64,000 nucleotides of DNA, taken from Ottowia sp. SB7-C50 (GTDB taxonomy: Bacteria > Pseudomonadota > Gammaproteobacteria > Burkholderiales > Burkholderiaceae_C). A program made the position numbers and the translations under genes. Below the pieces are notes generated by a model that was given only the letters and a program-made list of their open reading frames with translations, did no database searches and was not told where the DNA came from. The DNA is taken from contig NZ_CP136995.1 of NCBI RefSeq assembly GCF_033110285.1, positions 2,666,001-2,730,000 of the forward strand, in the 5' to 3' direction. Positions 24,433-32,628 of this stretch are shown one piece after another. Positions within the stretch are counted from its first letter, which is position 1; the number at the start of each line of letters is the position of its first letter.

Positions 24433-26124
24433 TTGCATCAGCCCACCACCGAACCGCGTCCGTCGATCTACTACGACTACCAGGTGCACGCGCCCTGGCT
24501 GCCGTCGCAGCACGGCGCGCAGCCGCGACACAAGGTCGTCATCGCTGGCGCCGGCCCGGCCGGCATGGTGGCGGCGCTGGAGCTGGCCCGCCACGGCGTG
24601 CCCAGTGTCATCGTCACGTCCGAACTGCAGGTGTCGCAGGGCAGCCGCGCCATCGTGTTCACACGCCGCTCGATGGAGATCCTGCAGCAGGTGGGCACCG
24701 CGCAGCGCATGACCGAGAACGGCCTGCCCTGGCGCTTCGGCAATTCCATCTACCAGGGCCAGACCGTGTTCCGCATGGAGGCGCCTCACGACGCCGACGA
24801 CCGCTTCTTCCCCATGCTGAACATCCAGCAGCAGTACATGGAGGAATACCTGATCGACGCCTGCGCCGCCAGCCCGCTGATCGACTTCCGCTGGGGCAAC
24901 AAGGTGACCGGCGTCGAGCAGCGCAGCAACCACGCCCGCGTCACGCTCGACACGCCCGAGGGCGAATACGTGCTCGAGACCGACTGGCTCGTCGCCGCCG
25001 ACGGCGGGCGCTCGGACATCCGCACCCTGCTGGGGCTGAAGATGGAAGGCGCGTCGTACGAAGGCCTGTTCGTCATCGCCGACATCCGCATCGACCTGCC
25101 CTTCCCTACCGAGCGGCTGGCCTTCTTCGACCCGGTGTGGAACCCCGGCAACACCATCCTCATGCACCGCGAGCCGCACGGCATCTGGCGCGTCGACTAC
25201 CAGCTGCCGCCGGGCGAATCGCCCGAGCAGGCGCTGCGGCCCGAATCGCTCAAGGCCCGCATCGACGCCCAGCTGGACATGATCGGCTTTGGCGGCACGC
25301 CGTGGGAGATGGACTGGTCGTCCGTCTATTCGGCCCGCACGCTGACGCTGCCCGACTACGTGGTCGGCCGCGTGCTGTTCACCGGCGACGCCGCGCACCT
25401 GCTGCCGATCTTCGGCGTGCGCGGCGCCAACACCGCTTTTCAGGACGCGCAGTCGCTCGGCTGGCATCTGGCCTACGTCGTCAAGGGCCTCGCGGGCCAG
25501 CGCCTGCTGGCCAGCCACAGCACCGAACGCGTGGGCGCCGCGCGCGAAATCATCGACGAAGCCGGCAAGAGCACGCGCTTCATGGCCCCGCCCACACGCG
25601 GCTTTCGCCTGCTGCGCGACGCGGTGCTGTCGCTGTCGCGCACGCAGGCCTTCGTGCGGCCGCTGTACCACTGGCGCACCTCGCGCCCACATGAATACAC
25701 GCACTCGGCGCTCAACAGCGCCGGCGACGACAACGCGCTGTTCACCACCGGCCCGGCACACGGCGCGCCGCCGCGCAACGTGCGCCTGGGCGCCGACGAC
25801 TTTTTGCTCGACCACCTGGGCGGCGGCTTCGACCTGCTGTACTTCACCGACGCCGATGCCCTGCCCCTGCCGCTGCAACAGGTCATCACCGCGCAGCGCG
25901 CGCGTGGCGTGGCGGTGCGCGTCACCGCCGTCGGCGCGCCGCATCCGGTGCAGGGCGCCGACCTGACGCTGGCCGACGCCGATGGCCGCCTGCGCGAACG
26001 TTATGGCATCGGCGCCAGCGGCGGCGCCTACCTGCTGCGCCCGGACCAGCACGTGTGTGCGCGCTGGCTGACGCTGGACGCCACGCGCCTGCAGGCCGCG
26101 TTCACACAGGCCCTGCCGCAATGA
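24433..26124 (+). CDS. FAD-dependent aromatic monooxygenase (MhpA/3-hydroxyphenylacetate hydroxylase-like)
   Basis: 563-residue class A flavin hydroxylase. It has the dinucleotide fold VIAGAGPAGMVAALELARHG (residues about 36-55), a DG-type motif VAADGGRSDIR near 190, and the second FAD motif LFTGDAAHLLPIFGVRGANTAFQDA near 318. A C-terminal thioredoxin-like domain (from about 430) is as in phenol/3-HPP hydroxylases. The start is a TTG at 24433 with CCGGAG at 24422-24427; no ATG fits. It leads a cluster with a 61-residue protein, a VOC protein and fumarylacetoacetase, which suggests ring hydroxylation giving a homogentisate- or gentisate-type product. The substrate is inferred, not shown. Confidence 0.85.
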   Translation: MHQPTTEPRPSIYYDYQVHAPWLPSQHGAQPRHKVVIAGAGPAGMVAALELARHGVPSVIVTSELQVSQGSRAIVFTRRSMEILQQVGTAQRMTENGLPWRFGNSIYQGQTVFRMEAPHDADDRFFPMLNIQQQYMEEYLIDACAASPLIDFRWGNKVTGVEQRSNHARVTLDTPEGEYVLETDWLVAADGGRSDIRTLLGLKMEGASYEGLFVIADIRIDLPFPTERLAFFDPVWNPGNTILMHREPHGIWRVDYQLPPGESPEQALRPESLKARIDAQLDMIGFGGTPWEMDWSSVYSARTLTLPDYVVGRVLFTGDAAHLLPIFGVRGANTAFQDAQSLGWHLAYVVKGLAGQRLLASHSTERVGAAREIIDEAGKSTRFMAPPTRGFRLLRDAVLSLSRTQAFVRPLYHWRTSRPHEYTHSALNSAGDDNALFTTGPAHGAPPRNVRLGADDFLLDHLGGGFDLLYFTDADALPLPLQQVITAQRARGVAVRVTAVGAPHPVQGADLTLADADGRLRERYGIGASGGAYLLRPDQHVCARWLTLDATRLQAAFTQALPQ

Positions 26125-26141
26125 GCCCCGGAGACACCCCC

Positions 26142-26327
26142 ATGCCCACCGCCCTCAGCATTCCCGACCTCGAATCCGTCTACGACCTGCTGGCCCGCGC
26201 CATCGACCAGGCTGGACCGGAGAAGTCCGAACTGTTCCTGGTCAAGCTCGCCCTGCTCAACGCCGACGCGCTGGGCGCGCACGACACCGTGCAGCGCCAC
26301 ATTCAAGCCGCGCTGCAAGACCTCTGA
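26142..26327 (+). CDS. Small DUF2783-type protein, probable monooxygenase partner
   Basis: 61-residue protein (ALSIPDLESVYDLLARAID...KSELFLVKLALLNADALGAHD) of the DUF2783 type, helical, without signal or membrane segment. The ATG at 26142 is preferred because GGAG at 26130-26133 lies 8 bases before it; an ATG at 26121 overlapping the monooxygenase stop is the alternative. In Pseudomonas putida a small coupling protein is required by the 3-hydroxyphenylacetate hydroxylase next to it. That this protein plays the same role is inference from size and position. Confidence 0.7.
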   Translation: MPTALSIPDLESVYDLLARAIDQAGPEKSELFLVKLALLNADALGAHDTVQRHIQAALQDL

Positions 26328-26348
26328 CATCACTCCAAGGAGACACCC

Positions 26349-26894
26349 ATGGCCCTCATCGAAAAAATCCACCACGTCGCCTACCGCTGCAAGAACGCCA
26401 AGCAGACCGTGGAGTGGTACCAGAAGTACCTCGACATGGACTTCATCCTGGCGATTGCCGAGAACGAAGTGCCCTCCACCAAGGAGCCGGACCCGTACAT
26501 GCACATCTTCCTGGATGCGGGAAATGGCAACGTGCTGGCCTTCTTCGAGCTGCCCACCCGCCCCGAAATGGGCCGCGACCCCAACACCCCCGCCTGGACG
26601 CAGCACCTGGCGCTGAAGGTGGATTCGGTCGACACCATGATGAAGGTGAAGGCCCGGCTGGAAGCCGATGGCATCGAGGTCATCGGCCCGACCGACCACA
26701 CCATCTTCCAGTCGATCTACTTCTTCGACCCCTCGGGCCACCGTCTGGAACTGGCAGCCAATACCTCGACGCCCGAAATGGACAAGGAGCTGGACCGCGT
26801 CAAGTGGGACATGCTCAACGAGTGGGACCGCACCAAGAAGGCGCCCGAGCACGCGCGCTGGATGCATGATGGGAAGGGGCTCACCACCCCCTGA
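26349..26894 (+). CDS. VOC-family protein (glyoxalase/extradiol dioxygenase fold)
   Basis: 181-residue protein with two vicinal-oxygen-chelate modules: IEKIHHVAYRCKNAKQTVEWYQKYL (residues 4-28) and WTQHLALKVDSVDTMMKVKARLEADG (78-103), ending in FFDPSGHRLELAAN. Candidate metal ligands are H in IHHVAY, H in TQHLAL and E in RLELAAN, as in glyoxalase-type metalloenzymes. Placed between a ring hydroxylase and fumarylacetoacetase, it may act as a ring-cleavage dioxygenase or an isomerase; no classical homogentisate dioxygenase gene is in the window. AAGGAG at 26337-26342 lies before the ATG. Its stop codon is provided by dispersed repeat A. Confidence 0.8.
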   Translation: MALIEKIHHVAYRCKNAKQTVEWYQKYLDMDFILAIAENEVPSTKEPDPYMHIFLDAGNGNVLAFFELPTRPEMGRDPNTPAWTQHLALKVDSVDTMMKVKARLEADGIEVIGPTDHTIFQSIYFFDPSGHRLELAANTSTPEMDKELDRVKWDMLNEWDRTKKAPEHARWMHDGKGLTTP

Positions 26895-26988
26895 GTCGCT
26901 GACGCGCCTTCCCCCTCTGCTGCGCGAGGGGGACAACGCCGTGCCGTGCACGGCGTTCGCCGGCATGGCCTGCGCCGCGGCCTTTTCG
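26885..26988. repeat. Dispersed extragenic repeat A, copy 2
   Basis: CCCCCTGAGTCGCTGACGCGCC... ending CTGCGCCGCGGCC, aligning with copy 1 at 6450-6554 over its whole length with a small insertion. It contains the stop codon of the VOC-family gene and fills most of the gap before fahA. Confidence 0.7.
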
Positions 26989-27043
26989 ACATGAGGCGCT
27001 GGCCGCTGTAGCAACACCACCCGTTTTCGATCAAACTTGACGC

Positions 27044-28360
27044 ATGACACCACTGAACGAAACCCACGATCCGAAACTGACCAGCTGGGTGGCCGCCGCC
27101 AACGACGGCCGCACCGACTTTCCTATCCAGAACCTGCCGTTCGCCATCTTCCGCCGTCAGGGCAGCAGCGAAGCCTGGCGCGGCGGCGTGGCCATTGGCG
27201 ACCAGATCGTCGACATGGCCGCTGCCGTGCAGGCCGGGGTGTTCAGCGGCGACGCGCTGGCGCCGGCGCAGGCGGCGGCCGAATCCACCCTCAACAGCCT
27301 GATGGGTTTGGGGCCGCAGCGCTTGTCCCATCTGCGCAAGGCGCTATCAAAAGCATTGCAAACCGGTTCAGCGAAAGAAGCCGCCCTGAAGACCTGCCTG
27401 GTGCCGCAGGCCGACGCCGAATACACCGTGCCGGCGCGCATTGGCGACTACACCGATTTCTACACCTCGGTGCACCACGCCACCAACATCGGCAAGCAGT
27501 TCCGCCCCGACAACCCGCTGCTGCCCAACTACAAGTGGGTGCCCATCGGCTACCACGGCCGCTCGTCCAGCATCGCCATCTCGGGCCAGTCGTTTCCGCG
27601 CCCGCGCGGCCAGACCATGCCGCCGGGCGCTGAGTCGCCCAGCTTCGGCCCCTGCAAGCGGCTCGACATCGAGCTGGAACTGGGGGTGTTCGTCGGCGCC
27701 GGCAACGCGTCGGGCGAGCCGATCGACATCGCCGACGCCGAAGACCACGTGTTCGGCATCGTGCTGCTCAACGACTGGTCGGCGCGCGACATCCAGGGCT
27801 GGGAATACCAGCCGCTCGGCCCCTTCCTGTCGAAGAACTTCGCCTCCACCATCTCGCCCTGGGTCGTGACGACCGAGGCGCTGGCCCCTTATCGCGTGCC
27901 CGCCGTGGTGCGCCCTGAAGGCGACCCGCAGCCGCTGCCCTACCTGGACTCGGCCCACAACCGCGACGCCGGCGCGTTCGACATCCAGCTTGAAGCGCTG
28001 ATCGAAACCCCCGCGCTGCGCAGCGCCGGCCAGCCGCCCGCGCGCCTGTGCCTGACCAGCTACCGCCACGCCTACTGGACGGTGGCGCAGATGGTCACGC
28101 ACCACACCGTGAACGGCTGCAACCTGCAGCCCGGCGACATGCTGGGCTCCGGCACGCTGTCCGGCCCCACACTCGACCAGGCCTGCGCGCTGATCGAACT
28201 GACCAGCGGCGGCAAGAACCCCGTGCAGCTGCACGGCGGCGAGCAGCGCACCTGGCTGGAAGACGGCGACACCGTCATCCTGCGCGGCTGGTGCGAAAAA
28301 CCCGGCGCCGCGCGCATCGGGTTTGGGGAGTGCGTGGGGACGGTGCTGCCGGCCAGGTAA
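27044..28360 (+). CDS. fahA: Fumarylacetoacetase
   Basis: 438-residue hydrolase splitting fumarylacetoacetate (or a close analogue) to fumarate and acetoacetate, the last step of the homogentisate route. The N-terminal small domain has FPIQNLPFAIFRR; the catalytic domain has DYTDFYTSVHHATNIGKQFRP (catalytic His in SVHHA), GYHGRSSS, LDIELELGVF and NDWSARDIQGWEYQPLGPFLSK, with metal-binding Asp/Glu residues. A stretch near residues 90-125 (LSHLRKALSKALQTGSAKEAALK) is AT-richer than its surroundings and partly resembles the T-rich element. The acetoacetate product can be used by the scoAB operon at 44558-45917. Confidence 0.92.
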   Translation: MTPLNETHDPKLTSWVAAANDGRTDFPIQNLPFAIFRRQGSSEAWRGGVAIGDQIVDMAAAVQAGVFSGDALAPAQAAAESTLNSLMGLGPQRLSHLRKALSKALQTGSAKEAALKTCLVPQADAEYTVPARIGDYTDFYTSVHHATNIGKQFRPDNPLLPNYKWVPIGYHGRSSSIAISGQSFPRPRGQTMPPGAESPSFGPCKRLDIELELGVFVGAGNASGEPIDIADAEDHVFGIVLLNDWSARDIQGWEYQPLGPFLSKNFASTISPWVVTTEALAPYRVPAVVRPEGDPQPLPYLDSAHNRDAGAFDIQLEALIETPALRSAGQPPARLCLTSYRHAYWTVAQMVTHHTVNGCNLQPGDMLGSGTLSGPTLDQACALIELTSGGKNPVQLHGGEQRTWLEDGDTVILRGWCEKPGAARIGFGECVGTVLPAR

Positions 28361-28371
28361 AGGCTGGCCGA

Positions 28372-28788
28372 TCAGCCTCTGCGGGCGCGCGCTTCCAGCC
28401 ACCACAGCCGCGCCAGCATCCCCATCATCCCGATGGAGCCGGTCGCGGCGACCAGGGCCAGCCACAGCCAGACGTTCATGCCTTGTGCGCGCAGCCGCGG
28501 CAATGCCAGCGCCCACACCGCGCTGGCGGCCAGCAGCAGGTCGAACCAGATCTGATTGCCCCACAAGCCACGGGCACTGTGCTCGGGCCAGAACCCCAGC
28601 GCCCCTTCGCGCGCGCCGGCCACCATCGAAAAGACCAGAAACAGCGCGCTGATGAGGGCGGGAATCACCCATGCCCCGTCGCGAAGGCCGCGATCCGACG
28701 TGCGCAGCGTCAGAACCGCCGCCCCCAGCACGAACGCCAACCCGGCAAGCAGCGCCAGCACACCGGTCAGCTGACGGGACGTTTCCAT
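28372..28788 (-). CDS. Small integral membrane protein (DUF2834-like)
   Basis: 138-residue protein with four membrane segments: LTGVLALLAGLAFVLGAAVL, AWVIPALISALFLVFSMVAG, IWFDLLLAASAVWALAL and VWLWLALVAATGSIGMMGML. The second half (FWPEHSARGLWGNQIWFDLLL...) resembles DUF2834 proteins, of unknown function; this match is tentative. The ATG at 28788 follows AGAGGAG and was chosen over a longer frame that would extend into the dinB promoter region. It is convergent with fahA, with an 11-base gap. Confidence 0.7.
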   Translation of the reverse strand: METSRQLTGVLALLAGLAFVLGAAVLTLRTSDRGLRDGAWVIPALISALFLVFSMVAGAREGALGFWPEHSARGLWGNQIWFDLLLAASAVWALALPRLRAQGMNVWLWLALVAATGSIGMMGMLARLWWLEARARRG

Positions 28789-28912
28789 ATCGACTCCTCT
28801 GTCTGTGGGTTGGAACGCGTCGGATGCTACAACGCGCGTCAAGGCGACGCTGAACAAGTCGCAGCGGAGGCTGGCGCTGCGGTTGGGGACGGAATGCAAG
28901 GCGCAAGTCGCA

Positions 28913-28932
28913 CCCATAGCGTGGGCTATGGG
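28913..28932. repeat. Perfect 8-base hairpin upstream of dinB
   Basis: CCCATAGC at 28913-28920 and GCTATGGG at 28925-28932 with a GTGG loop, in the 233-base gap between the membrane protein gene and dinB. No T run follows and there is no clear LexA box (CTG-N10-CAG) around it, so its function is open. Confidence 0.5.
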
Positions 28933-29021
28933 CCAGGATTGGCAACGCCGCACACCGCCCAAATCCACCGATGCCAGCGCCGAGAGGGGCGTGTTCATCG
29001 CGTTGCCTTAAGCTTTCGCGC

Positions 29022-30272
29022 GTGTCTGCCCCCGCCCTTCGCCGCATCGCCCACCTCGACATGGACGCCTTCTACGCGTCGGTCGAGTGGCTGCGCTATC
29101 CGCAGCTGAAGGGCTTGCCGATGGTGATCGGCGGCGGGCGGCGCAAGGAGGACGACCTGATTGGCCGGCTGAATGTCGAGCGGCCCGAGCGCACCTGGAC
29201 GGCCGCCGATCTGGCGGAGATTCCGGTCGACTTCTTTCCGCTGCTGCGCGACTACGTGGGCCGGGGCGTGATCACCACCGCCACCTACGCGGCGCGGCCG
29301 TTCGGCATCGGCTCGGCCATGGGGTTGATGAAGGCGGCCAGGCTGTGTCCGCAGGCGATTTTGCTGCCGGTGGACTTCGACGAATACCGCCGCTATTCGC
29401 GCGCCTTCAAGGCGGTGATCCGCGACATCGCGCCGGTGATGGAAGACCGCGGCGTGGACGAGGTGTACATCGACTTCACCGACGTGCCGGGCGGCCAGCG
29501 CGAAGGCGGGCGCGTGCTGGCGCGGCTGATCCAGAAGAGCATTGCCGACGCCACCGGCCTGACCTGCTCGATCGGCGTGGCGCCCAACAAGCTGCTGGCC
29601 AAGATGGCGAGCGAATTCAACAAGCCCAACGGCATCAGCATCGTGCACGACGGCGACCTGCAGACGCTGATCTGGCCGCTGCCCTGCCGCAAGATCAATG
29701 GCATTGGCCCCAAGGCAGACGCGCGGCTGCAGGCCCACGGCATCCAGACCATCGGCGACCTGGCGGCGCGCGACCAGGCCTGGCTGGTCGAGCACTTTGG
29801 CCGCAGCTACGGCGCCTGGCTGCACGACGCCGCCTGGGGGCGCGACGCGCGACCCGTGGTGACCGAGAGCGAGCCGGTCAGCATGAGCCGCGAAACCACC
29901 TTCGACCGCGACCTGCACGCCGTGCGTGACCGCGCCGAGCTGGGGCGCATCTTCACACGGCTGTGCGAACAGGTGGCGGGCGATCTGCAGCGCAAGGGCT
30001 ACGTGGGCAAGACCATCGGCATCAAGCTGCGCTACGACGACTTCAGGATCGCCACGCGCGACCAGACCGTGGCCGAGCCCACGGCCGACGCGCGCCGCAT
30101 CCGTCAGGTGGCCGGCCAGTGCCTCAAGCGCGTGCCGCTCGACAAGCGGCTGCGGCTGCTGGGCGTGCGGGTGGGCTCACTGGCCAAGGCGGATGCGGCG
30201 CGCGCCGAAGATTCCACGTCCCACGCCGATCTGCCGCTTTTCCAGCAAGCGCCGGCAGCTACTGAAAACTGA
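29022..30272 (+). CDS. dinB: DNA polymerase IV (Y-family translesion polymerase)
   Basis: 416-residue Y-family DNA polymerase for lesion bypass. Catalytic acids lie in HLDMDAFYASVEW (D near residue 11) and DRGVDEVYIDF (D-E near 143); other blocks are ATYAARPFGIGSAMGLMKA, SIGVAPNKLLAKMASEFNKPNG and the HhH region INGIGPKADARLQAHGIQTIGDLA. An insertion of about 40 residues after MVIGGG, absent from E. coli DinB, is common in this bacterial group. The GTG at 29022 gives the normal N-terminus; no good ribosome site precedes it. The C-terminal codons and stop coincide with a T-rich element (30247-30290); the usual beta-clamp tail is represented only by LPLFQQ. Confidence 0.9.
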   Translation: MSAPALRRIAHLDMDAFYASVEWLRYPQLKGLPMVIGGGRRKEDDLIGRLNVERPERTWTAADLAEIPVDFFPLLRDYVGRGVITTATYAARPFGIGSAMGLMKAARLCPQAILLPVDFDEYRRYSRAFKAVIRDIAPVMEDRGVDEVYIDFTDVPGGQREGGRVLARLIQKSIADATGLTCSIGVAPNKLLAKMASEFNKPNGISIVHDGDLQTLIWPLPCRKINGIGPKADARLQAHGIQTIGDLAARDQAWLVEHFGRSYGAWLHDAAWGRDARPVVTESEPVSMSRETTFDRDLHAVRDRAELGRIFTRLCEQVAGDLQRKGYVGKTIGIKLRYDDFRIATRDQTVAEPTADARRIRQVAGQCLKRVPLDKRLRLLGVRVGSLAKADAARAEDSTSHADLPLFQQAPAATEN

Positions 30273-30345
30273 GCATCCAGGCGCCGCGCGCGCAGCGTCG
30301 CCGGCGCGACTGGTGGCCACGGCGGCCAGCCTCTACAGTGCGGGC

Positions 30346-31182
30346 ATGAACACGCCCGCCCTCACCTGCTTTCAGTTTTCCATCACCAACCACGTTGCCC
30401 ACCTGGTGCTCAGCCGCCCCGAGGCGATGAACACGATGGGCCCGGTCTTCTGGCGCGAGCTGGACGGCGTGCTGGCCTCGCTCCACCAAGGCAACGCCGC
30501 GCGCGCGCTGGTCATCTCCAGCACCGGCAAGCATTTCTCGGCCGGCATGGCGCTGGACGTGTTCGGTGGCGCCATCCACCTGGACGACGCCAGCCCCGAA
30601 GGCCGCGCCGCCATCGCCGACCTGCTGGCCGGGCTGCAGGCCACCTTCACGCGGCTGGAGACGCTGCGCATTCCGGTGATCGTCGCCATCCAGGGCGGCT
30701 GCATCGGCGGCGCGGTGGACATGGTGACCGCCGCCTGCATCCGCTACGCCACGCAGGACGCGTTTTTCTGCATCCAGGAAATCAACATCGGCATGGTGGC
30801 CGACGTCGGCACGCTGCAGCGCTTGCCCAAGCTGGTGCCGCTGGCGGTGGTCAAGGAGCTGGCCTACACCGGCCGACGCCTGTCCGCCGAGGCCGCACGC
30901 CAGTATGGGTTGGTGAACGCCGTGTTTGATTCGCCCGAAGCGTGCCTGGCGGCCGCCCTGCAGTGCGCGCAGGAAATCGCCGCCAAGCCGCCGGTCGCCA
31001 TCTGGGGCACCAAGCAGGTCATCCACTACGCGCGCGACCATTCGGTGGACGACGCGCTGCGCCAGATGGGCTGGGTGCAGGGCGCGATCTGGAGCAACGC
31101 GCACGTGCGCGAAGCGGTGACGGCGATGAAGGACAAGCGCGAGGGGCGCTTTCCGCCGCTGGCCGAACTGCGGGATTTCTAA
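30346..31182 (+). CDS. Enoyl-CoA hydratase/isomerase family protein
   Basis: 278-residue crotonase-fold enzyme. Oxyanion-hole segments are FSAGMALDVF (residues about 64-73) and the block VAIQGGCIGGAVDMVTAACIRYATQDAFFCIQEINIGMVADVGTLQRLP. The D in VADVG and E in IQEINIG fit the dienoyl-CoA isomerase subgroup (ECH1-like), which has acidic residues here instead of the two glutamates of classical hydratases. So a delta3,5-delta2,4-dienoyl-CoA isomerase is at least as likely as a hydratase. The ATG at 30346 is chosen because the longer frame overlaps dinB. It is followed by a T-rich element. Confidence 0.82.
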   Translation: MNTPALTCFQFSITNHVAHLVLSRPEAMNTMGPVFWRELDGVLASLHQGNAARALVISSTGKHFSAGMALDVFGGAIHLDDASPEGRAAIADLLAGLQATFTRLETLRIPVIVAIQGGCIGGAVDMVTAACIRYATQDAFFCIQEINIGMVADVGTLQRLPKLVPLAVVKELAYTGRRLSAEAARQYGLVNAVFDSPEACLAAALQCAQEIAAKPPVAIWGTKQVIHYARDHSVDDALRQMGWVQGAIWSNAHVREAVTAMKDKREGRFPPLAELRDF

Positions 31183-31183
31183 G

Positions 31184-31240
31184 CTTTTTGCAGCGCCAGC
31201 GCTTGCTGAGACAGCGCGAGCAGCTATCTTTTTTTGAAGC
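31184..31240. repeat. T-rich palindromic element after the enoyl-CoA hydratase gene
   Basis: GCCAGCGCTTGCTGAGACAGCGCGAGCAGCTATC then T7 and GAAGC. Same order of parts as other copies. It lies between convergent genes and could end transcription on the plus strand. Confidence 0.55.
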
Positions 31241-31255
31241 ATTTGCGCCGCGCCG

Positions 31256-31522
31256 TCAGCCCGCGCCGCGGCCGAAACGCAGCTTCATCACGGTGATGGC
31301 GCCGGTCAGCACCACCATCACCGCGTTGGCCACCACCAGCGGCATGTCGCCACGCAGCCAGCCGTACAGCAGCCACAGCGCCAGGCCGATGGTGATGATG
31401 ACGTAGGTGGGCAGCGAGATGCCCGACACGTCGCGCGTGCGCCAGGTGCGCCACACCTGCGGCACGAATGACGATGTGGTGAAACCCGTGGCCACCAGGC
31501 CCAGGATGTCCAGTGCGTTCAA
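31256..31522 (-). CDS. SemiSWEET-family sugar transporter
   Basis: 88-residue protein with three membrane segments: ILGLVATGFTTSSFVPQVW (with the PQ motif of the family), ISLPTYVIITIGLALWLLYGW and PLVVANAVMVVLTGAITVMKL. SemiSWEETs work as homodimers and let sugars pass down their gradient across the inner membrane. The TTG at 31522 is preferred as start: GGAGGAGAG lies just upstream and the length is exactly that of the family; the longer frame starting at 31597 would add 25 unlike residues. It diverges from a PfkB-type sugar kinase, which could trap the incoming sugar. Confidence 0.8.
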   Translation of the reverse strand: MNALDILGLVATGFTTSSFVPQVWRTWRTRDVSGISLPTYVIITIGLALWLLYGWLRGDMPLVVANAVMVVLTGAITVMKLRFGRGAG

Positions 31523-31605
31523 GCGCCTCTCCTCCGTTGTTTGGGTGACGCATTCTGGCGGAAGGCTGGCATGCTTGTCGCATTTCAACGGCATCATTCG
31601 GCCAC

Positions 31606-32607
31606 ATGCTTTCAGCCTCCGCCCCTCGCGCCTTTGTGCTCGGCAACTTCGTGCTGGCCTGCTGCTGGCACGTCGGGCGGCAGCCGATGCCGGGCGAAAC
31701 GCTCGAGGCCGACCACTTCCACGCCGAGCCGGGCGGCAAGGGGCTTAACGTCGCCATCGGCCTGCGGCGGCTGGGTGCCGACGTGCAGACACTGATCGGC
31801 TGCGGCCAGGACCGGGCGGCTGATGCGCTGCTGGCGCTGCTGACTGCCGAAGGGCTGCCCAACAACCATGTGCACCGGCTTCCGGGCGCATCGGGCTGGG
31901 GGTCGGGCCTGATCGGCGCCGACGGCCACAACAGCATCGCGGTGTATCTGGGCGCCAACCGCCTGCTGACGGCAGAGCACGCCCATGCCGCCCGTGGCAG
32001 CATTGGCGCATCGCAACTGGTCTACGGGCAGTTCGAAACTTCGCTGGCGGCGGTGGAGGCGGCCTTCGCCATCGCCCACACCCACGGCGTGCCCACGGTG
32101 CTGAACCCATCGCCCTGGCGCACACCGCCGCAGGCGCTGGCCGCCACCACGCACACGCTCATCGTCAACGCGGTGGAAGCCGCGGCCCTGCTGAACCTGT
32201 CGGGCGACCCCGTGCCGACGGCCGCGCAGGCGACGCAGACGGTAGCCGCGCGCCTGCCGGCGCTGGGCGGCGCGTGGCCGGCGCTGCGCCGGCTGGTGAT
32301 CACCCTGGGCGCCGAAGGCGCGCTGGGCATGGAGCGCGCGGCGCAGGCAGAACCGTGGCGCGCCTGGCACGCGGCTGCGCCGCGCATCCAGGCGGTGGAC
32401 ACGGTGGGCGCGGGCGATGCCTTTGCCAGCGGCTACTGCACCGCCGTGCTGGCTGGGCAGCCGCTGCCGGTGGCGCTGGCCTGGGGCAACCTGTGCGGCG
32501 CGCATGTGGCGGCGCAGCGGGGCGTGCTGACCGCCCTGCCCGGCGCGGCATGGCTGCACCAGGCGCTGGCGGGCACCGTGGACGGCGCCGTACCGCTCTC
32601 CATTTAA
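31606..32607 (+). CDS. PfkB-family carbohydrate kinase (ribokinase-like)
   Basis: 333-residue sugar or nucleoside kinase. The N-terminal signature is GGKGLNVAIGLRRLGADVQTLIGCGQD (residues 44-70), and the C-terminal signature with the catalytic Asp is DTVGAGDAFASGY (near 266), where the GAGD forms the anion hole. An ALRRLVITLGAEGAL block precedes it. The substrate is not evident from sequence; neighbours are a divergent SemiSWEET and a convergent GntR/HutC-type regulator, consistent with a sugar or nucleoside. The gene begins close to the SemiSWEET start, so the two promoters share the gap 31523-31605. Confidence 0.85.
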   Translation: MLSASAPRAFVLGNFVLACCWHVGRQPMPGETLEADHFHAEPGGKGLNVAIGLRRLGADVQTLIGCGQDRAADALLALLTAEGLPNNHVHRLPGASGWGSGLIGADGHNSIAVYLGANRLLTAEHAHAARGSIGASQLVYGQFETSLAAVEAAFAIAHTHGVPTVLNPSPWRTPPQALAATTHTLIVNAVEAAALLNLSGDPVPTAAQATQTVAARLPALGGAWPALRRLVITLGAEGALGMERAAQAEPWRAWHAAAPRIQAVDTVGAGDAFASGYCTAVLAGQPLPVALAWGNLCGAHVAAQRGVLTALPGAAWLHQALAGTVDGAVPLSI

Positions 32608-32628
32608 GAGCGGTTGGCGCTGACTGCG

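Noticed and set aside
28861..29021. A LexA-type operator in front of dinB.
   Set aside because: I found no CTGT-N8-ACAG-like dyad in the gap; only the CCCATAGC/GCTATGGG hairpin is clear, and it does not match.
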